A stretch of DNA of 64,000 bases from Siphonodentalium dalli. Lineage: Eukaryota; Mollusca; Scaphopoda; Gadilida; Siphonodentaliidae. Below the pieces are notes generated by a model. That model was not told the DNA's origin and searched no databases. It worked only from the letters and a program-made list of their open reading frames with translations. Made by a program: the position numbers and the translations under genes. Within the stretch, counting starts at the first letter, position 1. Each line of letters opens with the position of its first letter. Location: the NCBI GenBank assembly GCA_032622095.1, contig CP136066.1, positions 151,294,224-151,358,223 of the forward strand, read 5' to 3'. Below are positions 49,901-58,477 of this stretch, piece after piece.

Positions 49901-50718
49901 TTATTTCTAGAAAAATCTGACCCTCTTTCCTCTGTAGATGGTCGTTTCACTGAATCATCCAAAACCGAACTTCCAAAAGAGTACATGTAAGAGCAAGATA
50001 GAGAGGAACATGTTGAGAGTTCTGCATCACTAGTGTAACTATGTAGACCTCCTGTCTTTACAGAAGGACTACACTTATTGATAGTATCTCTGTCAGCTGA
50101 TTTAACAAGGGCAACATTTTCAACTGGAACTCGACGTACCATCTTATCAACATCGACCACTGCAGCAATATCAAGAGTTCCAGAAATATTATTATTTGTT
50201 TTTTCTCGTTCTCCGTCTTGATAATCAGCACTGATATTACTGGAAATAGGTTGTTTTTGTGTAATGATATCATCTGATTTGATATCATTAGTTATCGTCC
50301 AAGAACCTTGAGAAGTTGGGAAATTAACAGAGTTTTCAACATTAGTTTTCACCTTGCTTGAACTTCTTGGAGGAACTTCAAGCTCTTTCTTCAAGAGATA
50401 TTCATTCTGCTTAAAAGTTTCACCATCACAAACGAACAAACACCTTTGTTTCAGATCATTGACAATGACGTAAGTCCTTCTGATTTCATCACAATTTTTT
50501 GATGATTGTTGATCACTTAACTGAGTCAAGTCAACATCCAAAGATAACTTTAGTTTGGGCTTTTTCCCTGCAGAAAAGTTGATTTGGTCAGCAACACAAC
50601 ATAAAACAGAGTTGCACAGTGGAACACATCGCCTAATTTCTTTTATTCGGATATCAATGAGAAATTTTCTTTTTCCACAAGCGTCAACTTTTCCAGTTGA
50701 CTCAAATACTGCATCCAT
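37906..50718 (-). CDS. Giant acidic 15-residue-repeat protein, single open frame (unknown family)
   Basis: One uninterrupted frame of 4270 codons. Residues 1-130 are a mixed, possibly folded start (KRKFLIDIRIKEIRRCVPLC, then NSVLCCVADQINF) that faintly resembles the first strands of an NT-C2 domain; this is a weak guess. Residues 130-1110 are Ser/Asp/Glu-rich, with one internal duplication (SPETEDVTIPEIS versus SLEAKNITIPEIS blocks). Residues 1110-4015 consist largely of 15-residue repeats such as ESDERPQLEEKEEMS. Units are regular at 45480-47390 (about 42), diverged through most of the rest, broken by a unique part at about 43130-43810, and almost identical at 38675-39110. Residues 4015-4270 are a unique acidic tail ending SSATGHN. 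The frame stays open for 31 codons above the first ATG, with no earlier ATG, so coding could begin in an upstream exon. The repeats hold many S-x-x-E/D sites, the consensus for casein kinase 2. A frame this long, in a family not recognised here, cannot be open by chance, though repeats help. Confidence 0.82.
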   Translation of the reverse strand: MDAVFESTGKVDACGKRKFLIDIRIKEIRRCVPLCNSVLCCVADQINFSAGKKPKLKLSLDVDLTQLSDQQSSKNCDEIRRTYVIVNDLKQRCLFVCDGETFKQNEYLLKKELEVPPRSSSKVKTNVENSVNFPTSQGSWTITNDIKSDDIITQKQPISSNISADYQDGEREKTNNNISGTLDIAAVVDVDKMVRRVPVENVALVKSADRDTINKCSPSVKTGGLHSYTSDAELSTCSSLSCSYMYSFGSSVLDDSVKRPSTEERGSDFSRNKLECSKNVIESSDIKHSVEMVSADFVPNVSQISQSLGASEILQSSSFSLSSSVAQESDLSFAILGVENRSHIDNTLSLTEHDVEDVSDNTLVATQTLTSSNAFSQSVITGSNDNDFSTSDFITGNKKNHILIGDNSDSSLHTISQGVERYKLEHPHFLENEIPDQIETLDVMPFQSLSNGELVQDGDNYVHEQPGTTVPLWVESYCGFNADVSGVHMNDDSNKIDSLINNVTSARSDESSPPLLISRSKSNVSVWSSHSSLFSESDIPVACVLCRDNVEPATSCDADEVPVVNNNAHAGFVENSEIVCEFDNVIDANVQNDGEYLSASASRDHSFSCASPRNEFGFDSFDSNKQKDNDLNDSRSNEAVSSSLSPNNGESVNSFKHATSVFEGNLEGIEFSGDNSFDKTLVLSARYNSSVDDRSSQIGDPQQSTPLACNDQESDITNDEFHTMIDSLEAKNITIPEISQELVASFNRVDIDDREASHESIPFVNTVHEIYEVGDTITNILQRNFNETSPKGITKCVSPELSVDDRSSEIGEPQEQSTPLACNDQESDVTDDEFHTMMGSPETEDVTIPEISQESDASVSSRDIDILEAYQESLPSMSTVQGMVDADDNEYQTKLFKYNMKCESLTGGDTIVHEHQEHLNGTLTTGIEIGVSPDYREHSCKDGHQQVFQSSVHDNETNVSDAMYSCPEITGDQQSIAEKGDDLNRFASENQEIENIGTEDEHGSEFDESLQSIGKESGFDETMLSFIDDIGNETLCSHNMEPDTSPVSPEVVPSAHDTAAVPKMISDDVHTTVFHQASTTIFVEDHVVTKLTVAEKIGNQSLVGVVTDKNICESDESHQFDEKEEMSESDESRELKKNEELSEPDERSQHDEEEEMYESDERPQLDENEDMSELDERPQLEEKGEMSELDERPQLDEKVEMSESVEQPQLEGMEEISESDEPPQLDEKAEMSESGEQPQLDEKEEMSESDERPQLEEKEEMSESDERPQLEEKEEMSESYERPQLDEKVEISESDEPPQVDEKAEMYGSGEQPQLDEKAEMSESGERPQLKEKEEMSESDEIPQLEEKAEMYELDEGPQLEEKKETSESDEGPQLEEKEEMSESDERPQLEEKEEMSESDERPQLDEKADMSESDERPQLKEKAEMSESDERSQLMEKAEMSESDERPQLKEKVEMFESDERPQLKEKEEMSESDERPQLEEKAELYESNERPQLEEKEETCESDERPQLDGKSEMSEMDEPPQLDEKSEMSESSEPPQLDEKVETYESDEQPQLDEKVEMSESDERPQLDEEEELSESDEQHQLYAKVEMFESDERPQLEEKEETSESDERPQLDEKSEMSESDEPPQLDEKAEEMSESCEPPQLDAKVEMSESDEPPQLDEKVEMYESDEKPQLDEKAEIYESDEPLQLNEKDEMSESDERPQLEEKEEMSELDERPQLEEKAELYESDEPPQLIEKTEIAEPDELPQLENELFDLAEHEERVEMSAPFQHIEQEMYKPDEQTQLYEKEFQPHQLDEMQEISQPDEQPQIDEMEEASQPDGSSQLNEKEWYESPQVDEREEIFKQFDPEEMYEPHQFDEREMYEICEPAQLKSEISKPHEISQLDGSPEFDERELLNPDAASQLEKEELSEPDEPSQLDERVKSQLDQIPLERECSGPVEPPHPEEEFSELNEPPQFEEEQSGPTELPQLEIKMFEPDEPHHLDEEISEMVQPHHPNEEDTDESHKLEERDVISVPVERPQLDESEELSQLDKELFYLNEPLNLDEREIFGPNEITLEREYSGSEEPPQLESELSKLVKLPQSEEGVEISDFDALFQQDVYKLHQVHEREISEPDERLQLVREEMSELDKPSQLERQLSQPVEQLQHDGREEIFVPDALFQLEREKLSESNESPHHGDREEMFDLDASFQLDKRPKIPATFQLERDMSEPYEPIEPKLDIMEEMSQQREEMFEQFNPEAPFQHVEREIYEPHQVDEREMYETYEPAQLKIEMSESPQLDGIEDAPYQLEREKCELSDSPFEVEHVDSLNTQFSANLEESSHIRHSIHAIERIVDDDSTTCSSYQLTVSANESQLSSRDITDIVPLMLDPNLSQDRSTEYASHSDNTISGTNLERSPLRVDVVDSIIVGEVDQVTHCDDEACFDTSTADVVNNIPSHNEEENVNTSQNACKERSLGLNTEGSMELVNDREILSELRPQIPEHDVPVCIGSQPTDNEVPHDFHKSLIDTVVNVSCLASERMGISGPRESHIEKKDVFQLRPDEPPQYHDKISEAYEPFHSHEKKDAYAKITESSELLPQLVESEEILESNKTFEELEEISASGEMTHEKEDISDGRTQFEEKEMSESNELPQLDENGATSEPDEPPQLDERGFSEPDELSPQLQKEMSGPDEQLQLEEREELSQTDKWPQLENDVISELTELLQLDEREISEAFEPAQLDEMEEMSQLNDSPQEEDIFQPNDSHQVEREMSELDEPPQPDGEEKSKIDESVQLNEIDEVSETDVQAQPVFPSAESEEIPQSNKKLEELEEITASGEITGEKEEMLDGRTQFEESETSHHGHGEISETPELDKREEMSQPVEPPQLDETEISEAVELPELDGRKMSELEESSEHYVREISNSKEILEIEQMEEISVEILVPGEITHEREEMSDERTQFDETEMSQPDEPSQLDKRELFQPDEPPQLDGREKLFDPDKPHKSDEMSESNEPLQLEKYIEEISDESIQFEDREMSDSDDPPQHDDREMFKPVELPQLEEREDIPESDEPDKFFEKIGTQQLELNKFEERDEISEPYQKHQDEERKDIPETYELLEELEKISISDKLMEKLSQTNEPPESDVEEIAEPYDPHQEEEIFQLDESHQLDGEDISETVEQTQPDEEELSKLDEPSQLIKRELFQLDKAHHLHERELFQLDEPPQLDEREEMFQLDEPPKSESEDIPESNETLEALEEMSDGRNQFEERELSKPDKSRGLGSRVISELSKPVEEFEEITASVEIMQEREEMSDERTQLEGKEILELDEAHQLDEEEMSQLNELPQLEERELFEPLDLDERDALPESNYLLQLEELEVMSDDWIPFEDREMFDPNDPPQHDDREKFESVELPQLSEKELSEPNELSPQLDEMIEPYQLVESVQLDGNDGISKTDKPPKSDPSEEMSESNELHQLDDREAISESVELHVPQFMNLGEREETFDWNNKREVSDPDELPEIVEKEEISESDEPVESPQLNGREEMFDQDQPILFHGREMSELDNSELVEPPQVDESDMFETVEPPQLDERVEIFQLNESPQLVEKMKEVAGREEIVDLDPWPQGENEAVMFVLDQCSHFEESNEITGVDEQIQLDKREMCVMNDSELVEPPQREMSQLVEPPQIEIENLLKLVEREEISQLNEPPQFYKREEMFDRNDKREVSDPDELTQIVEKEEISESDEPVESPQLNRSEEMTESHEPILLDEREMSDLDESESVEPPQLDKREKISQLNELPQLDEREEVAEIEEIVDLDRLPQEAVLFEVVQCTHLKNWDEITGDDEPHQLNEKVDVDELDESSRFNEREEISEPDEPIEFDEGKMSESVEPPQLDEQMCQLPQLDTKEEMFEPHEPLQIDEKEEMYEPDEPLQLDEKEEMYEPDEPVQLDEREEMYEPDEPVQLDEKEEMYEPDEPVQLDEKEEMYEPDEPVQLDEKEEMYEPDEPVQLDEKEEMYEPDEPLQLDEKEEMYEPDEPLQLDEKEEMSETMSIKPPQPGSELSELVDFPQSDERLEMSDSNASFQHDEQEMYEHSELEREKLKKPDEREDKYMYELNEPPQYAAREGMNSILNKYKNQDFEVEHSAKHFFVENIIDSTEFVEESTGALHAVIYNCSSTESHVAENGSADIRIDNVQEQDVCSVTGSSFSDDSNYILQRQLDAGSEDSNVNKSTVEMYFRETKAFNLVDNAVQNRVLSQVLSEADGNSDVVSEESDGELINDLVDEMLPRLCCEIQISDEHPSSATGHN
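38675..39110 (-). repeat. Homogenised 45-bp coding tandem repeat, C-terminal patch
   Basis: Eight nearly identical 45-bp units plus one diverged unit, encoding DEKEEMYEPDEPVQL with V/L and K/R as the only common changes. They are far more alike than units on either side, which points to recent unequal exchange or replication slippage. Copy number is likely to vary between individuals. Confidence 0.95.
45480..47390 (-). repeat. 45-bp coding tandem repeat, N-terminal array of about 42 units
   Basis: Regular 45-bp units encode variants of ESDERPQLEEKEEMS. Higher-order repeats are visible, for instance runs alternating ERPQLEEKEE and EPPQLDEK. On the plus strand the same DNA is pyrimidine-rich and open in other frames (hydrophobic VHPIQTFLPFHRVE-like readings), a by-product of the repeat. 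Confidence 0.93.
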
Positions 50719-51828
50719 ACTGTTTTGGGAGAATGATGTGTTTATATCACTGGTCTTCAGCCCTGTATTTTTTCTGGTATTACCTCCCGAGTTCGGAGAA
50801 TAAAGATGTATTTACATGTACAAGTATTAAATCACATGTACTAGTATGTCTTCTGAATTGTAGTTTCCTGGCATTATCTTGATTAGAGTTAGTGGAAAGA
50901 CGAGTGTTAGAATGGAAACATACTGGACAACATCTAACAGTCAGCCATGCAGTGTGTTAGACTGAAGCAAGCAAACAACATCAAGCATATCTGTGGAAAG
51001 ATATAGGTACTCTTGAGTGCCAAATAACAGTACAGGGTGGAATAACAGTACAGGGTGGAAAATTCTGGAACTTTCATTTGCAATGCTGCCAGAGGTCAGA
51101 GTCGCGTATGAAATTTACAAAATGTTCCAACTTGTGCTAAATTACTAACGTAAATGGTATATTAGGTAATTGTATATAATTAAATCTCTGATCACTCTCC
51201 ATTTCTCAGTTCAGCTCAGTTTTAAATTTGTGCACGAATGGGTGTGTAAAAATTAGTACTGCACGAAATTGAGAATGAGTGAGGTCCATGAACATATGCA
51301 TGTTATGCCTCCTGTTAGGAACAACTTCTTTGATTAGTCAGAAAAACAGTGTGCATACATGCAATATCTAGCCCAGTTAATTAGCAGGAATTTATCTACA
51401 AAAAATATATACTAGGTTAACTTGGTAAGTCAGAAATTTTGCCTTGACTAAACAACCTAGGAACCACTTAGTACATTCTCTAGATATATAAACAATACAA
51501 TTGGACAATGATAGACTTTGTTTGAGACTAATTTAAATTTACTGATTTTCATGATAGTCCCTGTTTAGATCTAATCATTTTTTTGAAGTACAAAAAGTTG
51601 GTTAAAATTCTTATAAAAATCCGCTGATAAAGAAACATACTGATCCCTTTAATACTAATTGACCATAAAATGACAGAATCCAGGCTCAGACAAAGATCCA
51701 GAAGGATGCACACATGGATGCGTGGACGAATGTCATTACTATAGTCCTCCGACGAAATGTCTTTCAATGTATTTCAATATTTATCAATATTTAAATTATT
51801 TCTTCGTTTTAAAATAGATAACGACGAT
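50719..51828. other. Upstream flank of the giant repeat gene
   Basis: The giant gene's frame stays open to about 50812. A GGAG|GTAATA donor-like site near 50784 and an acceptor-like CCAAAACAG at 50720 are too weak to fix an intron. At 51008 a fragment starting TACTCTTGAGTGCC matches the TA element at 52739. No core promoter was identified. Confidence 0.4.
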
Positions 51829-53301
51829 TAGAGATGGGCGGTAATCGGTATTTAACGTGCCAATTTACCATACCGAATCAAAACTAAAAATATCAAATTT
51901 TCAGTACTCAAATTATTCATGAGTTTGTTTTCGTGTTGAGTAAAGTTTATCAGTAAACACTCCCTAATTGCGAAGGATATATTTATAGCATGCTATGTCG
52001 ATACCTTTCTATTAATGGATCATCATCGGCATCATGCAATTGCGCAACATTTAACTGGCGTAAGCGATTTTTCGCCCGCGAAGATTTTATGAACCTAAAT
52101 ATGTTCAAGTCTATTACACATGGCTTTTGAATACTTAAAAACGAAGCCGTGGCTTCACAGTCCTAATTTGATCAGGCATGACAGGGAATCTCTCAGAGAA
52201 AGTGACAATATGTAAACATGTTAAAAACATTAACTCAATAATCAGTTATGATGTAGCAAATAATGTCCATTGGTACAAAGTCAACGCGTCGCACGTGCGC
52301 AATTTCCTGAATAATCCATATCCCTGAAATCTACTTTCACTTTCTAACAATAGAACAGATCCATGAATTGATTCAATTGAATCAATTCTAAGAATTCTTT
52401 TATACAATGTGTTTTGCTCAAATTCATAATGCTGTGTTTGCATGGCAGATTATTTTACCGTTGGGACTATTTATTGAGATTTGTGAATTGTGATTACTAA
52501 TTACATGTGTACTACTCACAATTTTATTCACTGGCGAAATTGTGACGTAAAATTGACAATTTGACATGTATAAATAATGTAGTCATGCATTGATGCATTC
52601 TCTCATTCTTTTCAAAAGCTGTGAGATGGCGTGCGTGTAAATCATCAAAGAGATGTGTGAATATCATTGTGCAGGTCATTTGTTGCCTAATTTAGCTGTT
52701 GTCACGAATGTAGTAAATCCATGGACGGTGGGCATATACTCTTGAGTGCCTAATAAAAGTACAGGGTGGAATAATAGTACAGGTTGGAAAATGTCGCGTA
52801 ACTGAATAATAGTACAGGGCGGAATAAACGTACAGACTGGAAAAATTAGTACCATACATCCCAACAAAACGCACCATCTGACTGGTTTACTGATGCCATG
52901 TGACAGAAATAGTTTTGATGGATAGCCAGGTCTGTGAATCTACTCTTGAGTGCCTAATAAAAGTACAGGGTGGAATAATAGTACAGGTTGGAAAATGTCG
53001 CATAACTGAATAATAGTACAGGGCGGAATAAACGTACAGACTGGAAATATTAGTACCATACATCCCAACAAATCTGACTGGTTTAGTGATGCCATGTGAC
53101 AGAAATAGTTTCGATGGATAGCCAGGTCTGTGAATCTACAGTGTGCTGATCACTATCAACAAGTTCAGAGTTCATTTATCTATGAATAACACAATTTAAG
53201 ATTGGTGAATTATTTCTTTTGGTTAATTTAATAAACGTACAGGACTAAATAACGATCGTACAGGTGGGAATTTTACCTCAATTTTAATAATTGTACATGT
53301 A

Positions 53302-55108
53302 CTGTTATGCCCTAAGTAAATGGCCCATCTAACTGAAGTGGCACCCCAGTTTAACTGCGTTCCGTTTTAACCTAACCGCGGTTATAAGATGCGTTTAAAA
53401 CGCAAGAGAACCGAATAAATTGTGCGGTCAAAACGGATACGACGCGGTTAAACCGGTATATGTAGCTATTAACCCTTTACCCAACAAACCGGCCAAATAA
53501 AGCTTCAACAGCCTAAAATATCTTCGGTCTGTCTCAATAGAACCATACAAATATGGATATCATTGGAACCGGCTCCTTGACCACATTGTGATAGTTACAG
53601 TTATGCCCTGTGCCAATGCATTTTCTTATATATGCGAGTCGACCATAGGTCGCCTCGCATATATAAGAGAATGCATTGGCCTAAACAAATCTTTTTTTAA
53701 CACTTTTTACCATTTTTTCTTACATTCTTTAACAATTTTATAATTTTTAATGTGTTAAGCCAATGCATTCTCTTATATATGCGAGGCGACCTATGGTCGA
53801 CTCGCATATATAAGAGAATGCATTGGCACAGGGCCCTTCTGTTGGGTAAAGGGTTAATGGAACAGATACCATATGGCGTATCATGTTTTAGTTGCCATGC
53901 TCGTTAGATAAGTTAGCACAAATAACATGGCAGTGTCCCTTTCAATATCAATATTTTTTGTTGTGGATCTTCTATTTATTTTGGATAAATAGAACAGACA
54001 TTCATATACCAATATTTTATGTTTTGGGTAAACGGAAGATTGTGATGTATGGTGTGAAAAAATAAAAGTGTTTTTGTGTGTTTTATTTATTTTTGGATTT
54101 CTTTCTATACCGTAATAATGTTGTATACTTTATAGTAGCCTTTTGGTGAAAACAGTTGGGCTAACCCCAACGGGTAATCGGAATTCTTACGTCCCATTTT
54201 CGACTTTAACCATCGATAAAATAAATATTTATATAATTATATATAAATATAATTATTTGACAATTTAGCTGATGAGTGCCGGTCACTTTCAATGTAAGGA
54301 AACGCGTTTAAAATGGAACAACCGCAAAACGGAAAAAACGCATTCAAACGGATCAAATGGCCACTGAATTTCAAACGGATTCGAGTGGATAATTATATAA
54401 TAATATAAAGTGGGGGTTAGAGTCCCACACATGCATCATAAATGTAAAGTGAGGGAAACAAAAATGCGTTTAAACGGAACAACCGCACTCTTCAAACGTC
54501 GGGCATTATTCGGATATCGGAAACCGATATTTAAGTTTTCCGATCTTGCATTCGTTGCTATATAATCATAATTAACTACAAACGTGACACGCCAGCTAGA
54601 TTCGTGAATTGCGTATGTACTATTACTAGTATTAAATTCAGCACTCTACTTTGCTTCAAACATAAGCATGTATTTTTTCTCAAGCCGAACAACGGACGTA
54701 TACTAGAACATATACGTGAAAATTATACAGTTTTCAACAAGTCGGGATTAAAACATAAAATATATATCGTGTTGAGTACCGATGGTGATAACAAAAACAT
54801 ACAATCAACTCCTGGTCGATTATGAAGTTACCACTTTGCCGTGATCGCTAAAACACAAAACGATAACATACACTGGTAGATGCATGGGTAGTACCCCTCT
54901 CTTTCCCATTAAATATTCAAATACCGGAATGTTAACGTTTACGTGCGGTGTAACCGCAGTTAAGGGTTATTAACTGCGGTAACCTAACCGCATGTAACTG
55001 CGATGCCACCGCAGTTACGGCAAATAACTGCGGTGCGGTTACGGTTTAACCCCAGTTGTAAACGGATTATAACTGCAGCTAATGGGTCATTTACTTAGGG
55101 CATAACAG
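53302..55108. mobile_element. 1.8-kb TA-flanked element with iterated ACCGC(A/G)GTTA
   Basis: Tips CTGTTATGCCCTAAGTAAAT and complement; TA at 53300-53301 and 55109-55110. The intact site is seen at 58615-58622 (CATGTATG). Subterminal clusters of GCGGTT, AACCGC and TAACTGCGG words lie on both sides. No transposase frame. Its layout resembles that of the 28552-31421 element. Confidence 0.85.
53473..53853. mobile_element. Palindrome-of-palindromes TTAA element, copy g (best preserved)
   Basis: TTAA at 53469-53472 and 53854-53857, ends CCCTTTACCCAACA and TGTTGGGTAAAGGG. The two hairpins have 26-bp stems (CATTCTCTTATATATGCGAG arms), and the second hairpin core is the exact reverse complement of the first. 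Confidence 0.9.
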
Positions 55109-55109
55109 T

Positions 55110-58100
55110 ATGTTTATTAGGCACTCAAGAGTACAGTGTGCTGATCACTGTCAACAATCAGACATTGGGGAGGAAAATCTTTTTAAAATCAATGATCAAC
55201 TATTTTGGGAAACCCTAAAAATTATGATTCGTGGCCCAACTATTGCATACTCTTCAAATTTGAAAAAGGGAAGAAATGAATCTGAAAATAAACTTGAGAC
55301 AGAAATTTCAAGGCTTTCGGAAATACTCGACAATGGTGATGAATCGGTCGCTGCAAAAATAGATAAATTAAAATCAGAGCTAATCGAATTAAGAGACAAG
55401 AAAATACAGGGAATAATTCTGAGAACAAAAGCAAAATGGAGAGTAGAAGGGGAAAAATCAACCAAATACTTTTGCAATTTAGAAAAAAGAAGCTACACTG
55501 AAAAAACTATTGCCAAACTAATTAAAAGTGATGGATCTGAAATAACCGAACTTTCTGACATAATTGAAGAACAACACAATTTTTACAAAAATCTATATGA
55601 ATCAAAGATTGAACCAACAGCTGGAGATGAAGAAAATAATTTTCTTGATGTTGAAAACCCTTTTCTGAATTTCTTGGATACGCAAGAAACTGAATCCTTG
55701 GAGGGACAACTAACTGAATACGAATGCACAGCATCATTAAAAAAGATAAAAAATGAAAAATCCCCAGGATCAGATGGATATACAGCAGAATTCTACAAAT
55801 TTTTCTGGAAAGATCTGGGGCAATTTGTTGTTAACTCATTGAACTATGGTTTTCGTACACAAAAATTATCAGTCACGCAAAGATGTGGAATTATAACATG
55901 TCTGCCAAAACCCAATAAACCTAAAGAATACATTAAAAATTGGAGGCCTATTTCGCTTCTCAATGTTGATGTTAAAATTGGATCAACAGTTATTGCTAAT
56001 CGGGTAAAGAAAGTCCTCCCAAAACTTATTTCAGATTCACAACTTGGATTTCTAGCAGGGCGTTACATTGGGGAATCAACAAGGCTTACATTTGATTTAT
56101 TAGAAAAGTGCGAGCAAAGAGATATACCTGGATTACTAGTACTACTTGATTTTGAAAAAGCTTTTGACTCCTTAGAATGGAGTTATTTAGAAAATTGTTT
56201 AAAATTTTACAAATTTGGACCAGATATCATCGGTTGGGTAAAAACCTTTTATTCAGATATTTTCAGCTATATTGTCAATAACGGAAACCTATCTAACAAG
56301 ATAGATATACATAGAGGGGTAAGACAAGGTGACCCACTTTCTCCTTACCTGTTTATTTTAGCGGTAGAAACTCTTAGCGCATCTTTAAAAAATAATATAG
56401 ATATAAACGGGATAAAAATTAACAAAACTGAATACATGGTCTCACAATATGCAGATGACATGAACCTCTTCCTCAGGAATGACTCACACTCATTAAACGA
56501 AGCCCTTAATACAGTCCGAAATTTCGCAAAGATAACAGGACTAAAAGCAAACTTCCAAAAAACTCAAGTCTTATGGATTGGATCGAAACGGGGCTGTGGT
56601 GAAGAAATTCCAACAGAAGAAAATATACTATGGAATCACTAAAATTCGGTCACTATACTTGGTATTGAATTCAACCTCTTCAATGACGACTACATTGAAA
56701 ATAATTACAAGACAAAAATAAAAAAGCTAGAAAATCTACTGAATGACTGGTCCTTCAGACAACTAAGTCTTACTGGAAAAACAACAGTAATAAAGACTCT
56801 TGCACTTCCAATGTTAATTCACTGTCTATCAGTACTACCTCCCCCTTCAAAAGACACATCTCTAAAAATCCAACAAATCTTTTATCGCTTTTTATGGTCT
56901 GGAAAAAAAGATAAAATTAAACGTAATGTTATAATAAATGAAATTGAAAACGGAGGCTTGAAGTTTCCACATATTGACTCGTTTGCAAATGCATTAAAAA
57001 TGACCTGGATACAAAAATTGCTAGACACTTCCAATAATGCCAGCTGGAAAAATATAATTTTAGATGACTTGGAGCCCTTTGGTGGTCCAAAAGTTTGGTT
57101 CTTTCAAAATGAAGCACTGACTATTATGGCAAATAAAGTTAATCCATTTTGGAAAAGCGTTATACAGGCTTGGAGTTTGGTAGATCAAGATATCAGCACA
57201 GCCCCACAAGACATCCAATCCCAATCCATTTATTGGAATAAATATATAAAAATAGACAATCATATGCTCTTAAACACTAAATGGATAAAGCAGGGTGTAT
57301 TTTTTATAAATGACTTGATGAAAGACGATGGTGGACTCTTAGATTATCCATCATTCTGTAGCACTTATAATGTACAAATTCCTTTCACACACTATCAAGG
57401 ACTGTTGAATGCGATACCATCCCAATGGAGAGCATGTTTGAGAAATAGTGAGAAACTTGAATCAATTAAAAAAGCAAAAATAGAAATTCTCGGGAATGTC
57501 TTAACACCATGTAAGATTTTTTACCCAATTATTCTTAGACAATATGCTGAAACACCTTCCCACATACAAAAAAAATGGTCTAATAGACTTGGAATAGCTT
57601 TATGTGATTTGGATTGGAAACAAATATATAGGAACCCATATCATATCACAGATGATACTGGCCTGATAAGTTTTCAATACAAAATTAATCAAGACATACT
57701 TTATACAAATTCAAAATTATTCAAGTGTAAACTGTCAGAAACAGAATTATGCTCTTTTTGTGGGAACACGAAAGAAACAGTTATACATCTCTTTTGGGAT
57801 TGCCCCATTTCAAAATCAGTTCTACTTCAACTCCAACATAAGTTAAAAGAAAAGTGTGATATTACATTCGAATTAAAACCAGAGTATACTGTCCTAGGTA
57901 TGCATGGAGATATACATCCCAATGATACCCTTGATATCTGTACAATGCTGTATAGAAAATTTATATACTCATGTAAGATGAGGGCTACCAACCCAACTAT
58001 AAATGGACTTCTTGAATTTTTTAAATATTATAAAAGAATTGAAACTCTAAACACATATTCCTTGAATGATAGAAGTAAAAAATATGGGGAAAGATGGGAA

Positions 58101-58127
58101 GCTCTGGAAGCAATTCTTAGCAATTGA
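55110..58127 (+). pseudogene. LINE ORF2 reverse transcriptase, one premature stop
   Basis: One frame of 1005 codons interrupted only by TAA at 56640-56642; the frame is the same before and after. The first 17 codons come from target DNA. Seen in order: a charged connector; RT with KSPGSDGYTAEF, NWRPISLLNVDVKI, GFLAGRYIGES, LLDFEKAFDSLEW, RGVRQGDPLSPYLF and the catalytic QYADD; thumb region; and a C-terminal zf-RVT-like CSFCGNTKETVIHLFWDC. These are typical of the L1/Tx1 side of the LINE tree. It would copy its own RNA at a nicked target. The stop falls after the RT thumb, so it probably abolishes activity. Lack of other damage suggests a young insertion. Confidence 0.93.
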
Positions 58128-58477
58128 AAACAAGGCAATATCTACTTCTCAGTGAAGCTATTACTCAAACATGCTCATAATATGGATTAAATAACTTCCC
58201 CCACGACAGTTCAGAAATAAGCGATCATAAGTATCCACGTTTCACAAATACACTGATTATCCACAAAAAAAAAAAAAATTTACTTTTTTATATTTTGTTA
58301 CTTTATATCTACAAATTACATGCAATCATATATACATGTATGTTCATATATACCTTAAAATATTTGAAAATGTTATACAATACTGAATAAGACTAATGTC
58401 ACATGATGAAATTTAAAAAATGATCTGAATAAAAAAATATTAAAACAAAAAAAAACAAAACAAAAAAACAAAAAAAA
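55163..58477 (+). mobile_element. 5'-truncated non-LTR retrotransposon (L1/Tx1-like)
   Basis: Flanked by a 10-bp duplication AACAATCAGA (55153-55162 and 58478-58487), with an A/AAAAC-rich 3' tail. The endonuclease region is missing, as expected from incomplete reverse transcription. The sister copy at 53140-53155 (CAACAAGTTCAGAG) shows a related empty site. Confidence 0.9.

Larger units (their letters stand above)
52943..55131. mobile_element. 385-bp TA element, inner copy inserted in the outer copy
   Basis: Complete copy with CTCTTGAGTGCC and GGCACTCAAGAG ends, inserted at GAATC-TA-CAGTGTG of the outer copy with TA duplicated. The uninterrupted junction GAATCTACAGTGTG within this copy (near 53130-53143) shows the target before insertion. 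It is interrupted by the element at 53302-55108. Confidence 0.82.

Noticed and set aside
50588-50718. Firm NT-C2 (EEIG/EHBP1-type) domain at the start of the giant protein
   Set aside because: Only a short strand pattern (VPL-N-VL) is similar and the expected middle of the domain is missing, so it was kept as a guess only.
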